A stretch of DNA of 64,000 nt from positions 1 through 64,000 of the forward strand of contig CAZCLA010000003.1 in NCBI GenBank assembly GCA_964499285.1, read 5' to 3'. The notes below the pieces were generated by a model that saw nothing but the letters and a program-made list of their open reading frames with translations, was not told the origin of the DNA and ran no database searches. The translations under genes were made by a program, and so were the position numbers. The stretch's first letter is position 1. Every line of letters begins with the position of its first letter. Source of the DNA: JAGFIY01 sp964499285 (lineage in GTDB: Bacteria > Bacteroidota > Ignavibacteria > Ignavibacteriales > Melioribacteraceae). This document shows, piece by piece, positions 53,957-62,427 of this stretch.

Positions 53957-54855
53957 AAATCGGAATTATACCAAATATCACTAAGCCAAAAATTTTCGAC
54001 CTTGTTAAACTCCTTCTTAAGAAATTAGAGGACAACAATTTCGAATTTTTTATAGGAATTACTGCAATCGGAAAAAACGAGGACAAGCTAACAAGCATTC
54101 CATCAATTAAATTTGTTCAAGATTCTGAATTATATTCTTCTTGTGATATTGTGCTTTCGATTGGAGGAGACGGGACAATGCTTCAGACAGCTTATGAAGC
54201 CAGAAATTATAGGACTCCGTTACTTGGTGTCAATTTTGGCAAGTTGGGATTTTTAGCTGAGTTTGATATCAACAACATGGATCAGTTTATAAGTGATATT
54301 AAATCGAAGCATTATGTGATTGAAGAAAGAATGGCTCTTGAAGCAATTTGTAAAAACGGTGAAACAGACGAACTGTTTGCTATCAACGATGTTGTGATTG
54401 ATAAAGGACGATGGCCGAAAATGATAGAGATGACTATGAAAATCGACGATGAGTATGTTTCAACATTTTCAGCAGACGGTCTGATAATAGCCACACCGAC
54501 TGGTTCAACAGGTTATTCATTATCAACGGGGGGACCGATCATTACTCCCAAAACAGATGCAATTGTTATTAGTCCTATCTCGCCCCATACTCTTACGATG
54601 CGTCCTCTTGTCGTTTCCAGCAGACAAACAATTGAAGTGACTGTCGAATCGGCTTATAATTCTATTCAAGTCAATTGCGACGGACAACGTGTTTATGATT
54701 TTAAATCACCTGCTGTGATAAAAATTAGGAAAAGTGAAAATCCTGTAAGACTTGTTCATACAAAATCGAGCGAGTACTTCGAGATTCTTCGTAGTAAATT
54801 ATTTTGGGGACTTGACGTTAGAAAATCAAACAACAATTCAAAGGAAATTGAATGA
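53953..54855 (+). CDS. nadK: NAD kinase
   Basis: NadK phosphorylates NAD+ to NADP+. The 300-residue protein has the GGDGT motif at residues 71-75, FGKLGFLAEF, the NDVVIDKG motif and TPTGSTGYSLSTGGPII, which form the ATP/NAD site. The length is normal. Overlaps of four bases with both neighbours put it inside the envelope operon. Confidence 0.96.
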   Translation: MKIGIIPNITKPKIFDLVKLLLKKLEDNNFEFFIGITAIGKNEDKLTSIPSIKFVQDSELYSSCDIVLSIGGDGTMLQTAYEARNYRTPLLGVNFGKLGFLAEFDINNMDQFISDIKSKHYVIEERMALEAICKNGETDELFAINDVVIDKGRWPKMIEMTMKIDDEYVSTFSADGLIIATPTGSTGYSLSTGGPIITPKTDAIVISPISPHTLTMRPLVVSSRQTIEVTVESAYNSIQVNCDGQRVYDFKSPAVIKIRKSENPVRLVHTKSSEYFEILRSKLFWGLDVRKSNNNSKEIE

Positions 54856-55367
54856 GACTGATACTTGTTTTCTTATCTGTTTTCTATCTGCAAATTTTCG
54901 GACAAGATTATAATCAAAAAATAATTGATGAAGAAAGGGGAGATACGCTTCTTATCGGATTTTGTACAAGAGAAGTTTTTGAAGATCCTTTGTATTCCAA
55001 ATGGTTTGTTGAGGAATATGATTTCTATACTCCGGTATTTGAAAATCAAGAACTACTACAAACATTGCTTCGTGAAATTGATATAACAATTGTGATGGGA
55101 ACTTGGTGTTCCGACAGCAAAATGCAAGTTCCGGCTTTTTATAAAATATTGGATGAGTTAAAATACGATACCGATGAACTTACGCTTATAAACGTTGATA
55201 GGAAAAAACAATCGCCGGGGAATTTAACTCACGATCTTGATATAGAACTTATTCCAACCTTCATCTTCTATAAAGATAAAGAAGAATTGGGAAGAATTGT
55301 AGAAATTCCGAATGCAACGTTGGAGAAAGATATTTTTAGAATCATCTCAAAAGTAAAAGAAAATTGA
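54852..55367 (+). CDS. Secreted thioredoxin-like protein with a single active-site cysteine
   Basis: A 171-residue protein with a signal peptide (ending near QIFGQ) and a thioredoxin fold. The active site reads GTWCSDSK: Cys86 is present but the second cysteine of a CxxC pair is replaced by Ser89. The cis-proline stretch ELIPTFIFYKD is kept. It cannot act as a classical disulfide reductase by the usual two-cysteine mechanism; a monothiol or binding role is possible. The stop codon abuts the stop of the opposing kamA gene with no base between. Confidence 0.8.
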   Translation: MRLILVFLSVFYLQIFGQDYNQKIIDEERGDTLLIGFCTREVFEDPLYSKWFVEEYDFYTPVFENQELLQTLLREIDITIVMGTWCSDSKMQVPAFYKILDELKYDTDELTLINVDRKKQSPGNLTHDLDIELIPTFIFYKDKEELGRIVEIPNATLEKDIFRIISKVKEN

Positions 55368-56525
55368 TTAAGAAATTTCAGTTACTTTTTGCTTTGCGTT
55401 TGTTTTTCTGTATTTCCCATTTCCGTTATTTCCGGAATATTCTATTTCTATTGCATTTTCCTCATTATTAAATCCATTCGGCGAATAATTAGCTTCCTTA
55501 TAAACATAAATTTCATTTTTATAATTACGCATTATAACTTTTTCTTCGTCTCTGTGGATCACATATTTCGGAAGGAGCGGAATCTTTCCACCGCCACCAG
55601 GTGCATCAATAACAAAATGAGGAATTGCCATCCCGCTTGTATGCCCGCGAAGAGCGTCCATAATTTCAAGCCCCTTCTCAACAGATGTGCGGAAGTGATT
55701 TGCTCCCCGCGTTTCGTCCGCCATAAATAAATAATATGGGCGGACTCTTATTTTTAATAACTTTTGTAATAATTCTTTCATCACTTTGGGATCATCGTTA
55801 ACACCTTTCATCAGAACGGCTTGGTTATTTACAGGGCATCCGGCATCGACCAACATTCCACAGGCTTTAGTGCTTTCGTCAGTAATTTCCCATGGGTGAT
55901 TAAAGTGAGTATTTATATAAATAGGATGATACTTCTTTAGAATTTTACACAGGTTAGGTGTAATTCTATGAGGAAGAACGCAAGGCATCTTTGTGCCGAT
56001 ACGTATGATTTCAACGTGTTTAATTGATCTTAATCGAGCCAATACTTTTTCGATCATAACATCGGTAAGCATTAGCGGATCACCGCCGGATAAAATGATG
56101 TCGCGGATTTCTGTATGATCTTCAATGTATTTAAATGCAGACTCTAATTCCTTCATAGAAATTTTGCCGCTGTCTCCAACTTTTCTCTTACGTGTGCAAA
56201 AGCGGCAGTACATTCCGCATTGGCTGGTCACGAGGAAAAGACACCGGTCGGGATAGCGATGAGTGATGTTTGGAACCGGACTCATTTCATCTTCGTTTAA
56301 GGGATCTGGCGAACCGTCCATATCTTCCAGTTCAACTTTATCTGGCACAGATTGAAGCCAAATGGGGTCGCCTTTATATCTGATTAAACTAAGATAGTAT
56401 GGGTTAATTCTTGCCTGGAAGAACTCGTCAAGATCTTCCGCAACTTGTCTATCGATACCGAACTTTTCAACCAATTGATCGACAGAGTGAACGCTGTCAC
56501 GAATCATTTGTTGCCATAGTTCCAT
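55368..56525 (-). CDS. kamA: Lysine 2,3-aminomutase (KamA family radical SAM, PLP)
   Basis: A 385-residue radical SAM enzyme that should convert L-lysine to beta-lysine. The [4Fe-4S] motif is CxxxCxxC (Cys103, Cys107, Cys110). The PLP lysine is Lys314 in APGGGGK. Asp270 and Asp307 match the two aspartates (293 and 330 of the clostridial enzyme) that hold the epsilon-amine of lysine. Glutamate 2,3-aminomutases lack them. EpmB, the EF-P-modifying relative, is not fully excluded. It is the last gene of a coupled unit; its ATG overlaps the stop of the GNAT gene (TAATG). The C-terminal tail (about 345-385) is low complexity. Confidence 0.9.
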   Translation of the reverse strand: MELWQQMIRDSVHSVDQLVEKFGIDRQVAEDLDEFFQARINPYYLSLIRYKGDPIWLQSVPDKVELEDMDGSPDPLNEDEMSPVPNITHRYPDRCLFLVTSQCGMYCRFCTRKRKVGDSGKISMKELESAFKYIEDHTEIRDIILSGGDPLMLTDVMIEKVLARLRSIKHVEIIRIGTKMPCVLPHRITPNLCKILKKYHPIYINTHFNHPWEITDESTKACGMLVDAGCPVNNQAVLMKGVNDDPKVMKELLQKLLKIRVRPYYLFMADETRGANHFRTSVEKGLEIMDALRGHTSGMAIPHFVIDAPGGGGKIPLLPKYVIHRDEEKVIMRNYKNEIYVYKEANYSPNGFNNEENAIEIEYSGNNGNGKYRKTNAKQKVTEIS

Positions 56526-57010
56526 TAGGGTTCCTTTGTATTGTTTAAATACTTTCCGAAAACTATAAGGTTATCGTTCATCTTATAGAAATCATTAATT
56601 TGTGATACAATTGTATAATTGTTTCTCAAATAAAAATTTCTTGTTCGAAAATAATTTTCTGATGAAGATGTTTCGGCGAGCACCCATCTTCCTCCTTTAT
56701 CCCTCACGAAATTTTCTGCGTGTTCCAAAAGTTTTTGCCCCACTCCTTTACTTTGAACACTTGGACTAACAACTATCCAGTATAAATCATAAACTGCATC
56801 AGTTAAAGATCTTTTACCTATACAATGATAACCCAAAATTATATTTTTCTCAACAAAAACATAAGTATTATAATAATCTTGTTCATCATTAAAAATAGAT
56901 TCGTAAATTAATTCAACAGCAACTTTTTTTTCTTCTTCATTGAATATATTAATCGAGTTAATTAGTGTTGCTAGAGAATCATAATCTTCTCTGACTACTT
57001 TCCTAATCAT
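56525..57010 (-). CDS. GNAT family N-acetyltransferase next to kamA
   Basis: A 161-residue GNAT acetyltransferase. The acetyl-CoA loop QSKGVGQKLL (about residues 87-96) follows the VVSP beta-strand, and SSSENYFRTRNFYLRNNY marks the C-terminal part. It overlaps the ligase gene by eight bases and kamA by one base. Known beta-lysine N-epsilon-acetyltransferases (AblB) are paired with KamA, but they are longer (about 270 residues), so this protein is not a plain AblB. It may acetylate beta-lysine or the ligase product; this is inference. Confidence 0.85.
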   Translation of the reverse strand: MIRKVVREDYDSLATLINSINIFNEEEKKVAVELIYESIFNDEQDYYNTYVFVEKNIILGYHCIGKRSLTDAVYDLYWIVVSPSVQSKGVGQKLLEHAENFVRDKGGRWVLAETSSSENYFRTRNFYLRNNYTIVSQINDFYKMNDNLIVFGKYLNNTKEP

Positions 57011-58046
57011 GTGCAGCCCTCTTTAAAGCAAATTCAATCAATTTGTAAATTACTTCTTCGTAAGAAAACCCAAAACTCTTTGCAGATCTTATAAATCCAG
57101 AGTCGGGAGATATATCTGGATTCGGGTTAACCTCAATAACGAAGGGGGTATAATAGCTGTTTAGTCTAATATCGACTCTGGCATAGTCCCTACAATTAAG
57201 AGCACGAAATGCACTAAGTGCAACATCTTTTATTCTTCGCTCCACACGTTTTGGAAGAACAGCGGGGCACACAGGATTTGTTGAAGAATAATAAATTGAG
57301 TTCGGCGCCCACTTTGCTTCGTAAGTTACAAGTTTTGGAAGCTCGGCAGGCAGTTGGTCGAATCTTATTTCAGATAACGGTAAAATATCGTTTCCAAAAA
57401 TTGATACATTAATTTCGCGGCCAACAATAAATTCTTCAAGTACAATATCTTTTTTATAGTGTCTAAATAAAAAATTTATTTGCTTTTTTAATTCTGCAAA
57501 ATCATTTACAACTGATTTTTCCGAGATGCCGATACTTGCATCCTCACTAATCAGTTTTGTAATTACCGGAAAATTTAAATTGAACTGTTTCTCATCAATC
57601 TCCTTGTTTCTTCGAAGATGAATGTAGTTCGGAGTGTTTATTCCAAAAGATTTTAGTACATGTTTAGTTCTTATTTTATCAAGACAATTGCCTAGAGTTA
57701 AACTACTATTCCCCGTGTATGAAAGTCCGAGTATATCAAAAAGTCCTGTTACAAAAGATTCGTAATCCGCGATTCCATCAACTGATTCAACAAAATTAAT
57801 GATAGCATTAGGTTTAATTTCATTTAGACTATCATAAGCCTTCTGAATGTTGCTTGAAATCGGAAGTTGAAAAACATCAGGATATTTTTGTTGCACGATT
57901 TTCTTAATAGATTCTATTTGTCTCGAGATATTAATTTCCGATAAATCAACATTATCCTCGTCTTTCTGTGGTACTTTACCGATATAGTTTTTGTAAATTC
58001 CTATCGGTTCATTGTAACAGATTAATATTTTGGGATTTGTAATCAT
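57003..58046 (-). CDS. ATP-grasp ligase, D-Ala-D-Ala ligase-like (second of two)
   Basis: A 347-residue ATP-grasp protein of the D-Ala-D-Ala ligase superfamily. It has LSYTGNSSLTLGNCLDKIRTK, VLEEFIVGREINVSIFG and a metal-binding RVDIRL...IEVNPNPDISPDSG. It lacks the GGxSxExxVS opening of true Ddl enzymes, so it is probably a peptide- or amide-forming ligase with another substrate. The start is ATG 58046, which overlaps the upstream ligase stop as ATGA. The frame is open 93 bases further up, but that would run through the neighbouring gene. It is a diverged paralogue of the upstream gene. Confidence 0.88.
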   Translation of the reverse strand: MITNPKILICYNEPIGIYKNYIGKVPQKDEDNVDLSEINISRQIESIKKIVQQKYPDVFQLPISSNIQKAYDSLNEIKPNAIINFVESVDGIADYESFVTGLFDILGLSYTGNSSLTLGNCLDKIRTKHVLKSFGINTPNYIHLRRNKEIDEKQFNLNFPVITKLISEDASIGISEKSVVNDFAELKKQINFLFRHYKKDIVLEEFIVGREINVSIFGNDILPLSEIRFDQLPAELPKLVTYEAKWAPNSIYYSSTNPVCPAVLPKRVERRIKDVALSAFRALNCRDYARVDIRLNSYYTPFVIEVNPNPDISPDSGFIRSAKSFGFSYEEVIYKLIEFALKRAAHD

Positions 58047-59113
58047 TGCATCCCATATCTTTTCATTGCGGAAAGTAGTACCATATTTATTGTTGTTGCA
58101 TAATCGAACCCGGCAGTTCGTGCAGCTTTTGGATAACATGAATTGTTATCGGGATTTGGAAGTACACCCGGAAGTGGATTTACTTCAATAATATTAGGGA
58201 CTCCATTTGAATCAAGTCTCACATCGATGCGTGACCAATCTTTACAGTTGAGAATATTGTACGTCTTTAGAACTGTGGATTTTATTTTTTCTTCAAGTGT
58301 TTTATCCACATCTGCCGGACAATTATAGATATTGAGCGGCTTTTCCGGCGTATCATAAATCCATTTTGCTTCATAAGAATAAATTGGTTTCAACTCTTTA
58401 GGAAATTCATCAAAGCGCATTTCAACAACCGGCAAAACTAGAGTTTCCTTTCCATTGCCTAATAAAGCCACAGTAAATTCTCTTCCCGATAAAAACTCTT
58501 CAATTATTACCGGCTGGTTGTATCTTTCTAAATGAAGCTCAATTTTTTCATTTAATTCGGAAATATTATCCACAATTGATGAATCAAAAATCCCCTTACT
58601 GGAACCTTCTTGCAAAGGTTTATAAATGACGGGGAAATTTAGTTGGAATTTTGTTAATTGTTCAATCGTATCGACAACTTGAAACTTTGGCGTTGGAATA
58701 TTATGGTAACTTAGAATTTCCTTTGTCCTTCCTTTATCCAAGCATGTTGATAATGTTAAAGGATCGGACCCGGTATAAGGAATTTCTAGCATATCGAGAA
58801 TTGCTGGAATTTGTGCCTCCCGGCTTATTCCGTTTTTCCCTTCGCTGATATTAAAAACTATATCAGGCATCAATTCTTTGAATGAAACAAAACAATCATC
58901 ATCTGCTTCAATTAAAGTAACATTGTTGTATATACTCAGCGCGTCTCTGATTGCATGGATAGTCTCGTAAGTATCCCACTCCGCATACTCATCTTTATCG
59001 ATTGAGTAGGCATGTTGTGAGTGACTTTTAAAGGCGGGATCTTCTTCCGGTTTAACGTTATATGTAAGTGCTACATTAAATTTTTTTGTAAACACAAAAT
59101 TAACTTTATGCAA
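58043..59113 (-). CDS. ATP-grasp ligase, D-Ala-D-Ala ligase-like (first of two)
   Basis: A 356-residue ATP-grasp ligase and first gene of the kamA unit. It has PYTGSDPLTLSTCLDKGRTKEIL, IIEEFLSGREFTVALLGNG and SRIDVRLDSNGVPNIIEVNPLPG, with the metal-binding Asp, Glu and Asn kept. The GGxSxExxVS opening of true Ddl is absent. The start is uncertain: TTG 59113 lies inside a palindrome, and GTG 59095 is an alternative in frame. Its close relative follows after an ATGA overlap, which suggests the two ligases act in one pathway or add two residues in turn. Confidence 0.86.
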   Translation of the reverse strand: MHKVNFVFTKKFNVALTYNVKPEEDPAFKSHSQHAYSIDKDEYAEWDTYETIHAIRDALSIYNNVTLIEADDDCFVSFKELMPDIVFNISEGKNGISREAQIPAILDMLEIPYTGSDPLTLSTCLDKGRTKEILSYHNIPTPKFQVVDTIEQLTKFQLNFPVIYKPLQEGSSKGIFDSSIVDNISELNEKIELHLERYNQPVIIEEFLSGREFTVALLGNGKETLVLPVVEMRFDEFPKELKPIYSYEAKWIYDTPEKPLNIYNCPADVDKTLEEKIKSTVLKTYNILNCKDWSRIDVRLDSNGVPNIIEVNPLPGVLPNPDNNSCYPKAARTAGFDYATTINMVLLSAMKRYGMQ

Positions 59114-59182
59114 TAAAAAATTTATTGCAATATAACTTTTTAAAATTCATATGCAACAATTAATAAAAAATATTCTTGCATA
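59109..59182 (-). promoter_or_regulatory. Inverted-repeat-rich promoter region of the ligase-kamA unit
   Basis: On the minus strand TTGCAT (59156-59151) and TATATT (59134-59129) form a promoter-like pair with a 16-base spacer. Directly downstream is a perfect 9-base palindrome, TGCAATAAA / TTTATTGCA, three bases apart (59109-59129), which would cover the start of transcription and the TTG start codon. A second pair, TATGCAA (59150-59156) and TTGCATA (59176-59182), shares the TGCAA element. This layout fits an operator site. No regulator gene lies nearby. Confidence 0.4.
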
Positions 59183-59188
59183 CTTTTG

Positions 59189-61366
59189 TTATGCGATGAA
59201 GGATAATTTCAGTTGTTCTTTGTAGTTGTTTTTGATTTGGTTCTTGATGAGTTGATTCTCTGCTCTTGCTAACTTTGCATCTTTATCAATTATATCGAAT
59301 GAATCTTTTTGAGCCTTATAAAGTAAGTCTCTATCTTCTGTTAAATCAGTCCATCGCAGTTCCGGGAAGCCGCTTTGTTTTGTACCAAAAATATCTCCGG
59401 GTCCTCGTAGTTTAAAATCGATTTCCGCTAGATCAAAGCCGCTACTGTACTGCACCATTGCAGATAATCTAATTTTGGTTTTACTTCTTTCTATCTCGGA
59501 CCTTGACATATAAGCAAAGTCAAAACGATAAGATTTTGGATCTAGTTTCTTAAAGAAATCAGAAACCAAAATGCAATAAGCTTGTTTGTTGCTTCTACCT
59601 ACCCTTCCTCTTAATTGATGCAGTTGAGACAGACCAAATCTATGTGCATCATTTATTAGTATTACATTTGCATCCGGAATATCAATACCGACTTCAATAA
59701 CCGTAGTAGAAATCAGAATATCAAATTCTTTTTGTGCAAATCGGATCATTGTTTGTTCTTTGTCCTTCCAAGACATTCTTCCATGCAGCAGCCCCACCCT
59801 AACATCTTTAAACACACCGGATTTTAACGATTCATAGTATGATTCCGCAGCTTTCAGTTCCAGCTTTTCCGATTCCTCTACTAAAGGATAAACTATGTAT
59901 GTCTGATAACCTTCATTTATCTTTTCCAAGATAAAAGAATAAATTTCATCAAGTTTTTTATCGCTGCGAAGAGCTGTTATAATCGGTTTTCTTTCAGCTG
60001 GCATCTCATCAATAATTGAAACATCTAGATCACCATATAGAGTCATAGTTATTGCTCTAGGTATCGGCGTTGCAGTGGTTACAAGTACGTCAGGGGCAGC
60101 ACCTTTTGCCACTAATTTTGCTTTCTGAACAACTCCAAAGCGATGTTGTTCATCAATTACGACTAATCCGAGTTTATCGAAAGAAATATTTTCTTCGAAA
60201 AGCGCATGAGTACCTACGACTATATGAACACTGCCGCTTTTAATTAATTCAAGATTATTTGTACGCTCTGATTTTTTCTGCCCGCCTATTATGAGTTTTA
60301 TATTATAATCAAATTTGGCAAGCAATTTATTAATAGTCTCAAAATGCTGAGTTGCTAAAATTTCTGTCGGAGCCATCATTGTTACTTGGTAACCATTCGA
60401 AACTGCAATAAGCATTGCGATAAGACTGACAACAGTTTTTCCGCTTCCAACATCCCCTTGAAGTAATCGATTCATTGGTTGATCAGATTCCATATCCTTG
60501 CGAATTTCTTTTAGAACCTTAAGCTGTGAGTCAGTCAGTTTAAAGGGAAGTGAATCGAGAAATTTTTTTACTAAAGGTATGTCAATTGAAAACATTGTTC
60601 CTTTAACTTGTGTTTTCACGTGATGTTTTCTAAGTGCAACCAAGAGCTCAAGATAGAATAGTTCTTCATATTTAAAACGGTCTGTCGCAATTTCAAGTTC
60701 TTCTTCGGAGTTTGGTGAATGAATTATTCTAATTGCATCGGAAATTTTAGGTAAATCGTTTTTGTTAATTATATATTCCGGTAAAGTTTCACTTAGTTTA
60801 TCTGCATACTGATTAACCGCAAATCTTATGATTTTTCTTATACTTGTATCACCGATATTTTTGGACCTCAATTCCTTTGGGAGAGAATAGAATGGGATAA
60901 TTTTCCCGGTATTAAAAAATTCTTGTGATTCTTCTGATTCAAGTTTATCAAAATCCGGATGTGTAAATTGAAGATGTCCGTACCTTGTTACAACAGGCTT
61001 TGCTGAAACCGCATATGATTCCCCGGTTTTAAAACGATTCTGAAAATAATTTATTCCTTGAAACCAGATGCATTCAAAGGTAGATGCCCCTTCCATAAAA
61101 ACCACTTTGAATATCTTCTTCTTCCTATAATGAATAAGCTGTGAATCAACTACTTTTCCGATTAGAGTTATTTCACCTTCATATCCGTTGGCGATGTATT
61201 TTAAAACTTGATTTACGTTTAGAATCTTCGATCGATCTAAGTACTTTGACGGGAAGTAAAAAAGCAAATTTTTTACAGAATTGATTCCAATTTTATTGAA
61301 AGCTTCAGCTCTTTTAGGACCGACAGACTTTAGATATTGAACAGATATGGAATTCAAATCGGACAT
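59189..61366 (-). CDS. recG: ATP-dependent DNA helicase RecG
   Basis: RecG reverses stalled replication forks and processes branched DNA. The 725-residue protein has an N-terminal wedge (OB) domain and the helicase lobes with GDVGSGKTVVS (Walker A), DEQHRFG (DExH box) and TATPIPRA. Motif VI is in QLRGRVGRSNKQAYC. All helicase motifs are intact and the length is usual. It starts 60 bases downstream of gpsA and ends 75 bases before the ligase-kamA unit. Confidence 0.96.
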   Translation of the reverse strand: MSDLNSISVQYLKSVGPKRAEAFNKIGINSVKNLLFYFPSKYLDRSKILNVNQVLKYIANGYEGEITLIGKVVDSQLIHYRKKKIFKVVFMEGASTFECIWFQGINYFQNRFKTGESYAVSAKPVVTRYGHLQFTHPDFDKLESEESQEFFNTGKIIPFYSLPKELRSKNIGDTSIRKIIRFAVNQYADKLSETLPEYIINKNDLPKISDAIRIIHSPNSEEELEIATDRFKYEELFYLELLVALRKHHVKTQVKGTMFSIDIPLVKKFLDSLPFKLTDSQLKVLKEIRKDMESDQPMNRLLQGDVGSGKTVVSLIAMLIAVSNGYQVTMMAPTEILATQHFETINKLLAKFDYNIKLIIGGQKKSERTNNLELIKSGSVHIVVGTHALFEENISFDKLGLVVIDEQHRFGVVQKAKLVAKGAAPDVLVTTATPIPRAITMTLYGDLDVSIIDEMPAERKPIITALRSDKKLDEIYSFILEKINEGYQTYIVYPLVEESEKLELKAAESYYESLKSGVFKDVRVGLLHGRMSWKDKEQTMIRFAQKEFDILISTTVIEVGIDIPDANVILINDAHRFGLSQLHQLRGRVGRSNKQAYCILVSDFFKKLDPKSYRFDFAYMSRSEIERSKTKIRLSAMVQYSSGFDLAEIDFKLRGPGDIFGTKQSGFPELRWTDLTEDRDLLYKAQKDSFDIIDKDAKLARAENQLIKNQIKNNYKEQLKLSFIA

Positions 61367-61426
61367 TTGTTAAGATTTAATTATTTGTAAAGAAATATAA
61401 GAAATTAGGGGGGTTGAGTGAAATCC

Positions 61427-62425
61427 TTAAATTTCTGGTTTAAGGTCACGGGTCATCAAATCGTAAGTAACTTTAGTAGGATCTTTATCCTCGAACAGAA
61501 TTGAATAAACAGCAGAGGCGATTGGAGTTTCCACGTTTACTTTTTGCGCCAGCATATGAACGGATCTTGATGTTTCAACACCTTCAGCAACCATCTCCAT
61601 TGATTTAATAATTTCTTTTAGTTTTTTCCCTTTACCAAGCTGTTCCCCAACATAACGGTTTCGGCTGTGCTTACTCATACAAGTGACTATAAGATCCCCC
61701 ATGCCTGAAAGTCCGGCAAAAGTTTCAGGTTGTGCGCCGAGTTCAATTCCGAGTCTTGATATTTCTGCAATACCTCTCGTCATAATTGCAGCTTTAGTGT
61801 TGTCACCAAAACCGGCTCCGTCTATTATTCCCGCACCAATAGCTATTACATTTTTCAATGCCCCGCCTAATTCAACACCTGTTAAATCTGTCGATGAATA
61901 AACTCTGAAATATGCGTTGTTGAATGTAACTTGAATTTGTTTTGCAATTAAACTTGATTCAGATGCTGCAACAACAGCGGTAGGAATTTTTTTGCTCACT
62001 TCCTCAGCGTGACTCGGACCTGATAAAACACCGATATTTTCCGGATTAATCTTCAATAATTCTTCTTTAATAATTCCGGAGACAGTCAGCAAAGAACCTT
62101 TTTCAATTCCTTTTGCAACGCTCACAAAAGTCGTGTTCGTGAAATCTATCGTCTTTACTTTTTTGAGCAAATCGCGTATGTATTGACTTGGAGTGGCAAT
62201 AACAATCAAATGCTTGTTTTCACATGCTTCGTTAAGTGAAGTTGTGATTTGAATTTCCTTAGGAATTTTTATACCGGGGAGATAAATTTTATTTTCCCGG
62301 GATTTGGAAAGTGTTTTCGCGTAGCTTTTCTTATACTCCCACAGAGTGACGTTTTGACCGTTATGAAAAAGAAGTACTGCGAGAGTTGTGCCCCAACTGC
62401 CCGCACCCAGAATTGAAACCCGCAT
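61427..62425 (-). CDS. gpsA: Glycerol-3-phosphate dehydrogenase [NAD(P)+]
   Basis: GpsA reduces dihydroxyacetone phosphate to sn-glycerol-3-phosphate, the backbone for phospholipids. The 332-residue protein has the nucleotide-binding motif LGAGSWGTTLA at the start, the LSGPSHAEEV motif, catalytic Lys in GALKNVIAIGAG, and GLSGMGDLIVTC. It lies two bases from plsY, whose enzyme uses its product. The spacing shows one transcription unit for early phospholipid synthesis. Confidence 0.96.
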   Translation of the reverse strand: MRVSILGAGSWGTTLAVLLFHNGQNVTLWEYKKSYAKTLSKSRENKIYLPGIKIPKEIQITTSLNEACENKHLIVIATPSQYIRDLLKKVKTIDFTNTTFVSVAKGIEKGSLLTVSGIIKEELLKINPENIGVLSGPSHAEEVSKKIPTAVVAASESSLIAKQIQVTFNNAYFRVYSSTDLTGVELGGALKNVIAIGAGIIDGAGFGDNTKAAIMTRGIAEISRLGIELGAQPETFAGLSGMGDLIVTCMSKHSRNRYVGEQLGKGKKLKEIIKSMEMVAEGVETSRSVHMLAQKVNVETPIASAVYSILFEDKDPTKVTYDLMTRDLKPEI

Positions 62426-62427
62426 TT

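Noticed and set aside
58047..58139. Upstream extension of the second ATP-grasp ligase with several cysteines
   Set aside because: The cysteine-rich 31 residues are out-of-frame read-through of the upstream ligase; the ATGA junction at 58046 is the coherent start.
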